Shown here piece by piece: positions 10,547 to 19,291 of a DNA stretch of 33,144 nt. Both the position numbers and the translations under genes were made by a program. The stretch is from Obelidium mucronatum (taxonomy: Eukaryota; Chytridiomycota; Chytridiomycetes; Chytridiales; Chytriomycetaceae), in assembly GCA_025765595.1 (NCBI GenBank), contig JAIVFH010000283.1, positions 1 through 33,144 on the forward strand. Reading direction: 5' to 3'. Under the pieces are notes generated by a model. The model was not told the DNA's origin and did no database searches. It saw only the letters and a program-made list of their open reading frames with translations. Each line of letters begins with the position of its first letter. Within the stretch, counting starts at the first letter, position 1.

Positions 10547-13500
10547 TCAAGGTACAGAAGATCTCCCCAACAGCATTTTCAACTCCTCCATCCTAGCTTC
10601 ACGTCCTCTAGATCCGGCTCCCGCAGAACTACCCCCAGCACCACCACCAGCACCCGTTGTCGTACCACCAAACGCATCCCCAATCAATCCTCTCTTGCGG
10701 TCTTGGATTTGCAAAACGCGTTCCTCCACAGTTCCTTTCATGACCAATCGAAAAACACTCACTTCTCGTTTCTGTCCTAATCTGTAACACCTATCCATTG
10801 CTTGTGGGGGAAAAAAAAGATTTGTTTCCATGAACGTCAGGATGAAATAAAATTCAAATTTAAAAAACAAACCTTGATTCTCCACACTTGCATTCCACCA
10901 CGGATCCAACAAGAAAACCAAATTCGCTTCCACAAGATTCAAACCAACACCCGCGCTTTTCAAAGTAGCCAAAAACACATTACAATTCCCCGTCTTGAAC
11001 CGCTCAATCGCTGCGAACCGCGCTTTTCGGGTCATGCTTCCATCAAATCTCACGTAGGAGATGCCGTGGTGTTGGAGAAACGGTTCAACGATATCAAGCA
11101 TCTTGGACCATTGCGAAAAGACGATTGATTTCGTGCTGGGGTCTTTGGATATCGCTGTTGTCAAGAGTTCAAGAAGGGTGTCGATTTTCGCGCTTGGTTG
11201 GTGCTTCAGTTCCGTTGCAGCGGTGTCGCCAGGTGCATCGTCTGGCTTGTTTAGGTTCACAGATATTTCTTCTTGAGATTGACTACTCGCTTCCATTGAT
11301 TCGTTAGAAACAGCAACCGCACTACGAGCCGGCAACTCCACCAAATCACCCACAGTAAGCCTCGCCCTACACATTGGACAAGGACTCCCCGCCTGAATCG
11401 AAATCACATCTTGTATACACTGGAAACAGAAAAAGTGACCACATTGGGTAACAGTGGGTTTCGTCATGGAATCCAAACACACGGCACAATCGTCTTCAAG
11501 GTGGTCCCGCAGGATCCCGAGGAGGCGTTGGACGGCGGGGTCTTGCGGGTTCGTTTTCGCGGCTTGGAATGCGTCTTGCGCGGTTTTTTCGAGGAGTAGT
11601 TTTCGGTCGCCGATGAGGGATGGGTGGCAGCAGACTTGGCGGAGGCGGATTAGGATTTCGAGAATGTGGGCTGTTTCAAAAAAACAATCGAATTGTGAGA
11701 TCACTTTTAGTTGCGTTGTGGGAATAAGCAGCCTGTACATACCATACGAAGAAGACCCATCCCCAGTAAACTCATCAAACCGTCTCTCAAACTCAGCATT
11801 CAAAGCCTTATACGCCTTTTCTTCTCCTTCATACTTGAAATCAATCGCATGCAGATATGTATTGCAAGGAGGTAAATCCAGAATAGCCACTCCGTGAAAC
11901 TTCATGGCCTTGTTACGTCGTAGACAACATTGACTCATGAACAGTTTCAACGTGTTTTTCCCGAGATCTGATGTGTTTTGCCGCAATGGCCGGGTCAAAA
12001 GGCGATTAAACCAGTCATGACTAAATGAGCGGGGCGGAAAAAAAACACAAATTAAGATCCGAACCAGTCCTTCAGACTAGAAACTAACTCAACTCTGAAA
12101 ACGGTGCAAACTTCATAAACCACATCAACGAATACAAATCCTCCACAGAGTTCTGGATCGGTGTCCCACTGACTACAATATGGCGTTCCGCATTCAAGGC
12201 AACAATCGCTCTTGTCTGTTTACTATTCCTGTTCCGGATCACATGTCCTTCATCCAACACGACACGCCTCCATTGGATACCATGAAGTCCCCTTTTGTAG
12301 CCCGTGTCGGCTTGGGCCAGCATATTGTAGATTGTGATGACGACATCAAAGTCGGCGAGGAACGCGGGTTTGGTGTTTCGGTCTTTCCCGTGGAACACGT
12401 AGACGGAGATGGAATCAGGTGCCGTGTGTTGTTTGAATTGATCGACCCAGTTTGAAATGACGGAAAGTGGACAAATGATGAGTGTTGTTTTGGAAAAGGT
12501 TGGGGATGTGGGGATTGGGGTTGGGATGATTCCTTGTGCTGTTGGGTCTGAGGATATCAGGGCAATGATCTGTTAAGATATACAGAGTTTTTGGTTTTTA
12601 AAAAAGTTTTTGATTGGACGAATGATGACAAAGGGTTACAAGTATCGAGAACCTGAAGAGTTTTCCCTAATCCCATATCATCGGCAAGGATTCCTCCGCG
12701 AGCCAAGGTTGGAGGAGATACTGTCGCGGAATTGGTGCAAATATTAACGTAGTGATTTGCTTTCTTGTCGAATTTCCAGAACTGTACTGTCTTTGTGCCT
12801 CCATCGGGGAGCTGTGGGTGCTCTACGGACTGAAAACAACTCTTTAATAACAGAATATGCGGAATTGATTAAACAAATTCTCACCATGAGCCAGTAAAGT
12901 CCTTGTTTTTGGTATGGAAGCAACGGCGTCACAACTTTAGAAGGCTGAGGCGCTTCCGGCATCTATCGAGAAGTTTCAATCGCCAAGGATCAATACAAAA
13001 TAATGGAAACCCCCAACCTTCTCTAAATCCTTGACAGACATGACGAGCTCCTCAACAAGCGCAGAACTAGCTTGAGGAGTCATAACAGTACCCCTTTGCA
13101 ACAACGCCGCCCACTCATGAGTCGAATTCGCCCCCGCTAAAGCTGCAACGGAACCTCCCCCATCCTCACCCCCAACGCGTTCTGCACCCTCCTTAAAACC
13201 TCATTCTTCCTCTCCAAGTATACACAATAAAACGCCAACACAATCGCCACGCTCGCCGCGCCAGCACGCGGTTTCTGGTCCACAACGCCTTCAATCCTCA
13301 ACGCCTTTTCGTCCATCATTTTCGCGACAATCATGGCTGTTTGGCGAGGGATATGGCCGACTTGGATTCCAGCAATGTTTTTGACTTGGATGGCGTTTGG
13401 GTCGTATGGGTTGTGTGGTTCTCTGACGAGGGACACGTTTTCGCCTTTGAGAACGACGCCGGTGTAGTACCTTTTTGTGTTTGGTTAAAATTGGTTGGTT

Positions 13501-13815
13501 TTTAAGTCCAGACTTGAAACAACACCATAAAAAAAAACGCATTATACTTGATTCCGACAATCTTTTCGTTACAGACTCCGAGAAACTCTTCTTGTGGTTG
13601 ATGATTGATGTCGTTGTTGTTGTCGTCGTCTTCGAGGTCTTGGAGATTGTGTGGTGGACGAGGACTTGATGTTGCAACAGACAAAGACGATCGAGGACGC
13701 TGCGGCGGCGATGGCCGGATCACAGCACCGAGTTTGGGTTCTGTCAATGCTGTACAAGTGGTTCAAGTAAAAAAGACGGAAGGTAGGAGATGAAAGAGGA
13801 TGTACCGCGTTTCAT
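10547..13815 (-). CDS. HLTF/Rad5-type SNF2 ATPase with HIRAN and RING domains
   Basis: HLTF/Rad5 proteins remodel stalled replication forks and polyubiquitinate PCNA. Exons found: complement(10547..10800, 10873..11670, 11743..12020, ~12089..12569, 12653..12829, 12885..12962, 13018..13470, 13548..13749, 13806..13815), ~910 residues. The HIRAN domain lies near residues 65-140 (EPHNPYDPNAIQV, VGHIPR). SNF2 motifs follow: LLPYQKQGLYWL, DDMGLGKTLQ, the HLTF-typical DEGH box, and SGTPIQNS. A C3HC4 RING (CAVCLDSM...QCGHFFCFQC...CPMC) is inserted before the helicase C domain (SKMLDIV, RFDGSM, LLDPWWNASVENQ, RCYRLGQ). The C-terminus is Gly-rich. Two trouble spots: one base seems missing in the G-runs at ~13157-13172, and the intron between 12089 and 12020 does not join in phase with standard sites. 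Confidence 0.88.
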
Positions 13816-13906
13816 TTCTTAAAAAAAATTACTAACAGGGGCACATGCAATGCTTGCATAAATATAGATAAATATAACTTTAAATAACAAAGAATCAAAT
13901 AGACAT

Positions 13907-14810
13907 TTAAAGTGACTGCTGGAACGCAGCCGTCTTTCCATTCCCACCTTCAAGCCCACTGAAAACTCGCTGCAGTCGGCCCGACGTCGGTCCGACCAAA
14001 CAAAGAATTAAAACAGCCACCTTGATTCCATGCAGCAGAGTATTCAGATTCGAATTATTAAAATCTAAATCACCCCATTGGATTCCCCAAAGCCCCAAGT
14101 ACAAACACGTGTCAATTGAACCTACAACCAAAAACCGCAAAACATCACTGACAAGAATCAACTTATAGAATCCTGTTGTGGAAAGCTGGTTGTTACAAAA
14201 AAAATGAATAAACTAAAACAAACAAACATTTACCAGTCGATGGATGAACAAAAGAAGAATCGGCAAGAACAGATTTCGTGCTATACACTGTCCCAATCAA
14301 GATGATTGCACCAAGAACCAAGTCCATGGAAACCATTGCGACATTCAACACGAACACGGGTTTTCCAAGTGCAATCAAAACAACCCGAGTAATTGAACCC
14401 AACGTATACAATAAAATCCCGATTCCAAGTATCCGACGAAAGAGTGTGCGGTAATGGAGCGTTGTTAGCAAGTACAACCGGTGTTCGTACACATAATAAA
14501 GGAGAATCATTGTTGCGTCAATAGAGACATGGCGTAAGACTGATTGGATTGTTGGAGGTAATGGTGGATCACTGGTAACATTCCAAGTTTCAATGAACGC
14601 CAGAGTTGGTGGAATCATATTCAACAGGGATGCAATCAACAGAATGATTGAAATCTTTTGGGGACTGTTGTAGCAGCGGATACTGCAAATGACTAATAGA
14701 CATGGTGATAATGCAAGAGCTGTGATTGCGCTGACAGTATCTTGCTTTCGTCCCATTTTTTGGCTATTTGCTATTTTTAGAAAGTCACCAACCAACGTTT
14801 CGCGCTTCAT
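13907..14810 (-). CDS. Seven-transmembrane protein of unknown function
   Basis: Two exons, complement(13907..14172, 14234..14810), join in phase to ~280 residues. About seven hydrophobic segments are visible: SAITALALSPCLLVICSI, ISIILLIASLLNMIPPTLAF, a span around IDATMILLYYVY, ILGIGILLYTLGSITRVVLI, NVAMVSMDLVLGAIILIG, LILVSDVLRFLVVGSI, and GIKVAVLILCLVG. The layout resembles small receptor-like or lipid-linked 7TM proteins of zoosporic fungi, but I recognise no family signature. An ATG at 14756 is an alternative start. The gene lies 91 bp upstream of the HLTF-like gene on the same strand and ~50 bp from the tRNA. Confidence 0.6.
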
Positions 14811-14861
14811 CCCATTTTCCAATGCCACCAACTACATCTACATAAAAAGGCTTCCAGAGGA

Positions 14862-14933
14862 TGCTTATCCCAGGAATCGAACCTGGATTTGCTCGGCCAC
14901 AACGAGCTGTACTAACCATTATACGAGATAAGC
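14862..14933 (-). tRNA. tRNA-His (anticodon GTG)
   Basis: The minus strand folds as a full cloverleaf. The acceptor stem is GCTTATC/GATAAGC, the D arm is GTATAATGGTTAGTAC, the anticodon stem is GCTCG/CGAGC with loop TTGTGGC (anticodon GTG), and the T arm is CCAGG-TTCGAAT-CCTGG. The discriminator is A, as in eukaryotic tRNA-His. There is no intron and no encoded CCA. Internal A and B boxes (GGTTCGAATCC) supply the Pol III promoter. A G is encoded just 5' of the acceptor stem; the histidine-specific G-1 is normally added after transcription. Confidence 0.95.
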
Positions 14934-15126
14934 CTGTGACGTTGAAGAAGGAATAGAAATCTATTAAGCCCGAATTCGTTTGGTTGGTTGAAGCAGAAAC
15001 ACTTTTTATGTGTAGTACTGTACTAGGTAGTACTAGAAAGAGAGTGAGAGTGAAATCCGAATCAACAGTCCGAGCAAAGAAAAGAGATTTCAGGATTGAT
15101 TAAAAAGAAAGAAAACAAAAAGACAA

Positions 15127-17815
15127 ATGGACGAGCACCTGTGCCGCCTGTGTGTGCGAGTGCGGCCGCTCTCTGCGGAGCACGAGACCGACGCGTACCG
15201 CCACTGCCTCGCCGACGCCGAGACGCAGTACGCCGCAGCCGCCGCGGCCGCCGTCGCCGAGCAGCTGCAGCTGCAGCAGGCGCTGCTTCTCGCGAGCATC
15301 TCGTACGCGCTTGTGTACGCGCTGCACTCGTTCGTGGCGACGCTCGAGGGCCAAGTGTGCGTGCTGAAGGGCGACCCGCTTGCGCTGCTCGACGACTCGA
15401 ACTCGTACTGGTGGCTCGTGCGCTGCTGCAAGACTGACGAGATCGGCTACATTCCCGCCGAGAACATCGAGACTCCCGCTGAGCGCATCGCGCGTCTCAA
15501 CAGGATCAGGAACGTGCAGCTGGCGCTGGTGGCAGAGCGGGACCTGGCGCTCGGCGGCGACTTCGACGACGACGACTTTGAACTTGACAACCAGCGGCCC
15601 ACCGCCCTGTCGTTCGCCAGCGAGCCGCAGGTCTTTGAAGAGTACTTTCTCGGCGAAGACTACTACGACGACGAGGACGGTCTCGAGGACGAGGTGCTGC
15701 TGGACGATGCCGTGTCGACTGGCTCGGGCACCGAAGATGTTTCAGCAACAAATGTCCTTGCCGGCAGCGCTGCTTCTGCTGCCGAAGAGAAGCAGCGCAT
15801 CAGCACTTCGTCGTCTCTCGCAAGCGTCGTTTCGGAAGCAACGGCTGCGGCGACTGGAACTACTGCAATCACAACGGACGCTGAAGATCCCACTGCCATG
15901 AAACGATCCCGCAACAACTCCTTCTGGGTGAGTACCCAAGTGCATTCATTCAACCAATTATCCTCTTTATTTATACTTCAATAGTCCCGCCTCCGTCGCA
16001 ACGTTTCGAATCCCTCCATTGGAACTCCTGCTCCTGCTCCTGCTGCAGAACTGAAGCCACGAGAAGGAAGAAAACAAGGCATCGTTGATCCAACAACCAC
16101 CACGTCATCATCATCATCATCTCCTCAACAAGTGCGTTCATCCAGCAGAAACCGTTCTCCAGATGTCACTCCAATCCAAACAAGAGTTCAGAAACCTACA
16201 ACAACAACAACCCCCACAACAACTCCTGTACCTGCCACCACCACCACTACTACTACTACCACTCTCAGAGTCCTCAGAATATACTCTGGAAATGTCGATT
16301 TGAGTGCAAGTGCTACTTTCAAGACTGTTGGTTGGACGCAAGAGACTACAGTGAAGGATCTATTGGCGGATACTTTGAAGAGGTTTAAGGTTTTGAATCC
16401 TGTTCCAGGGGAATATTATTTGAGTGTTTTGCATTTTGACTCTCGTGAGTATTTTTTTACTTTGGTTGGAGGGAAGGCGAATCTGTTTCGGTTTTACCCG
16501 CCGCAGGCGGGATCTTACCGCCGTAGGCGGGTTTCCCTCGCCGGAGGCGGTTCTGTCCGCCGGAGGCGGAATGAGTATTTTTACTTTCGCCGAAGGCAAA
16601 TCTGTTTTCTTTTACCCGCCGCAGGCAATTATCTTCCGCCGTAGGCGATCTGAACCGCCGATGGCGGATCTGTACTCTGATTGGCTATACCATATTATAC
16701 TTCCATCTCCTATACTCACTCAACAACAAACAAAACAACCAACCAAACCAGAGGAACGCCGCCTCCCCGAATCCGAAACAATCTACAAAATCCTCGAACA
16801 ACTCTCCTCCAAAAAACTGCCCGGCCTCTCCACCTCCAAAACAGTCACAAAACTCTTACCGTCCTCCTCCACATCCACAAAAAATACCCAAATCGTCATC
16901 AACGATGACCAAATCATTAAAATCATTGTCAACCGCAACGTTAATATTGTGGATGAGGAGCAAGATCATTCAAGGCTTTTGCGTGTGTTTATGGTGGATT
17001 CGCAGGTGGAGGGGAGAACGTACAAGACTGTGCGTGTGGATAAGGAAATGAATGTGGACATGTTGGTTGCGTTGGCGTTTAAAAAGTTTAAGATTCGTGG
17101 GGATTCTGTGGGAGAGTATCGGTTGGTGACTGTGAAGGCAGGGGAAGGTACAACATTTACCGTGTTTGTGTATATTTCTTTTTTTTTTTTTAATGACCAT
17201 TTCTTTTCAGAAACGATTCGCGAACCTTCAGAATTAATCCACGCGATTCTAGACTCTGACATTCACGAACAAACGGACTTTGTATTTCAACGCACATCTC
17301 CAAACCCGCAACAACAACAACCACAACAACAACAGCAACAACAATCTGAAACACCAATCGATTCCCGATCCTCCATCCTCGCGTCCGCCGAAGAACTCCA
17401 AAACCCAATCAACAGAATGTCTATTGCATCGTCATTGAACTCACCAATCTTGCAAACCCCATCTCCACGGCGGTCGTCACTGAATCCATCGATTTCAAGC
17501 GGTTCACAACAGATTGTTGCTGGAAATGTAGTCACAAACAACAGTAACAACAACAGTACGGCTGCGGTTCCGTCATCCCATATTTCAATTGCACCGAAAA
17601 ACGGGGGCTTGAATAGACAGAGAGCAACGACTCCGCCTTTGGATAACAGCGCGAAATTGGAAGTTTCAGCGAAACGAGCGAGTGCGATTCGACAAACTTA
17701 TGATGATATGGAGAAGGATATGGAGATTTTGGAGAAGAAGGTTGTTGTTGCAGGTTCTGGTACACCTCCCATGACTCCGCCGCCTGTAGTAGCGCCTGCT
17801 GCTGACAAGGCCTGA
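15127..17815 (+). CDS. SH3 and Ras-association-like domain protein
   Basis: Exons 15127..15927, 15985..16444, 16752..17147 and 17211..17815 join in phase to ~753 residues. An SH3 domain lies near residues 64-115 (FVATLEGQVCVLKGDPLALL, SYWWLVR, GYIPAENIE), followed by ERIARLNRIRNVQLA, a tail typical of fungal cortical SH3 proteins. Two RA/ubiquitin-like segments follow, near 360-425 (LRVLRIYSG, TVKDLLADTLKRF, GEYYLSVLHFD) and 494-555 (RLLRVFMVDSQ, YKTVRV, ALAFKKFKI, GEYRLVTVK). Linkers are acidic, Thr-rich or Gln-rich. A scaffold linking small GTPases to polarity or MAPK signalling is inferred from the domains; the ortholog is not certain. Exon 1 is strikingly GC-rich compared with the rest of the gene. 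Intron 2 contains a hairpin array. Confidence 0.8.
16446..16680 (+). repeat. GC-rich palindrome array inside intron 2 of the SH3/RA gene
   Basis: Eight short inverted repeats of the form CGCCG-N-AGGCG (arms with a 1-3 base loop) lie at about 16497-16511, 16518-16530, 16539-16549, 16556-16570, 16589-16597, 16618-16626, 16637-16647 and 16655-16667. The whole is a diverged tandem duplication of ~115-120 bp: both halves run GAGTATTTTT...AAGGC(G/A)AATCTGTTT...TTTTACCCGCCGCAGGC...CCGCCGTAGGCG. The surrounding DNA is AT-rich. Loop bases vary while arms covary in part, so the units are kept as palindromes. Confidence 0.9.
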
Positions 17816-18013
17816 AAACTTGTATTTGGCGTTATTTTGTTGATTCGTTATTTTTTTTTTACTTTCATTTCTCATTTGTTTTATCTCATTTATCCCTGCC
17901 AAAGTATGTCATCTTTTCGAGAGTTGCGATCGAAACAGTACTTTTTATTTTAGAAACTCCTATATAAAAAAGCTCCACCGACGTGTTTGTTATTGTTTTT
18001 TTTTGTGGTTTTT

Positions 18014-18772
18014 TTACAACTCATCCTTGTCGAACGCAGTCTCAGCATCAGCAGCGGCAAATGAGTTCAAAATGTTGCGACGGATTTCAAAATTGTCCTT
18101 CTTTTCCAAAGTCGTGGTTCCACCGCTTGCAATCTTGTTCAATCGAGCCACTTCCTTGGCAATGTATCCTTCACCGTCTTTGATAATCTTTTCCATGACT
18201 TTGGGGTAGAAGGCGGCGTAACTGAAGATGACAAGAGAGAGAGCAATTATCAACAACTACCCGCACACAATTTAAATAAAACACACACACAATCACGAAA
18301 ACTTACACATTCTTTGAGTTCTTGGCAACAACCTTAGCCTCCTCCACCAACTCCTTCCTCACAGCCTTACCCGCCGCCTTAAACTTTTGCACCAACCCTT
18401 CAAACGCAGTCACCAAACCAGCCTTCTCACCCAACCCACCGCCAACAACGCGATCCGTGCCACATTTCTCGTTCAAGTACGCGATAAAGTCCTTTTCTTC
18501 ACGGCCTTGTTCGTAGGTTTCGGGGTCAGTGGATCCTTCAGGGAAGAATTTGATGGTGGGGTAGCCGGTGACACCGTATTTCTCGGCAACGTCCTTGTTG
18601 ACGGTGGCGTCCACGTTGGCGACGATGCAGTTGGATTCGGTGGCGAATGCGCGGGCGACTGGAAAACAAAAAAAAAAAAAAAAAAACGGTGAGTGAATTC
18701 ATTTTTTTTTTTAAGAATTTAAGTAGCGAACCTTTCTCGTATGTTGGAGCCAAGTTCTTGCAGTGGCCGCAC
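18014..18772 (-). pseudogene. Protein disulfide isomerase (PDI-D/ERp38 type), 3' portion only
   Basis: Exons complement(18014..18221, 18307..18658, 18732..18772) encode the end of an ER oxidoreductase that forms and isomerises disulfides. The most upstream exon begins with the last base of a Trp codon and then CGHCKNLAPTYEK, the active site of a thioredoxin domain (WCGHC). The rest of that domain follows (VDATVNKDVAEKYGV, GYPTIKFFPEG), then an ERp29c-like D domain (YPKVMEKIIKDGEGYIAKEV, NFEIRRNIL), ending in the ER retention signal KDEL. Everything upstream is missing, including the first thioredoxin domain, the signal peptide and the FYAPW part of this one. Only ~90 bp of T-rich intron remain before the RecQ/DUF6589 element at 18864. 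The remaining part is intact in frame, so the break is recent or an assembly effect. Confidence 0.88.
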
Positions 18773-18863
18773 CTTTTTTTTTTAAATATGAGCGTTTGAT
18801 TAGCGTTTGATTAGCGCTTTATGATTACCCCAACAAAAAAAAAAAAAAAAAAAGGGGGGACGT

Positions 18864-19265
18864 TAGGCTCAGTGTCAGCCTTGCTCTCGGAACTCTCAAA
18901 AAGAAAAAATAAAAAAAATTTCCATTTTCGAGCCCCAGCGAGAAGGCTGATCGACAATCTTCAAAACCCGCCAACTCCATTTTTTGTAGCGGAAGAACCA
19001 GCGGATGGATCTTCCTCAAATTCGGCACAGGTGTAGTTCAACTTATTTTATTAGTTTTGGCGGCCTTTTGGCCACGTGTTTCTGACAGTTTCCGTTTGAA
19101 TAGTGGGGCCGCGTTTCAGACGTCTCCAGTGGACTCAAAACACGCTATATGCTCCTATGTCTTGTTTTTTTTTCAGTATATCCAATATATCAACATATTC
19201 TATTACCGTTCGACACGTTGATTTGACCTGGAAATCATTTTTTGTTCTGTCCGGAAACACATCAA
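18864..19265 (+). repeat. Left 402-bp terminal inverted repeat
   Basis: Starts TAGGCTCAGTGTCAGCC, itself an imperfect hairpin (GGCT...AGCC), and ends GGAAACACATCAA. It contains T-rich stretches and TTTTTTTTTCAG, which resembles a splice acceptor. It leads directly into the DUF6589-like gene and so probably carries its promoter and 5' leader. Confidence 0.93.
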
Positions 19266-19291
19266 CTCAACTGAAATCAACAGTTGCATTT

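Noticed and set aside
10391..11897. Plus-strand open frames opposite the HLTF-like gene.
   Set aside because: No domain similarity, and the minus strand has intact RING and helicase motifs throughout.
15090..15440. Several overlapping open frames on both strands of the GC-rich exon.
   Set aside because: High GC removes stop codons in all frames; only the SH3-encoding frame has a recognisable domain.
16497..16667. GC-rich hairpins as bacterial-type terminators.
   Set aside because: They lie in a spliced intron of a eukaryotic gene, lack T-tails, and are repeated eight times.
18862..18867. GTTAGG next to the element end as a telomere repeat.
   Set aside because: Only one unit and no tandem TTAGGG; the RecQ gene alone does not make the locus subtelomeric.
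18821..19036. Open frame in the outer part of both terminal repeats (FHFRAPARRLIDNLQNPP).
   Set aside because: No start context, no domain, and it is present twice only because the repeats are identical. Treated as non-coding.
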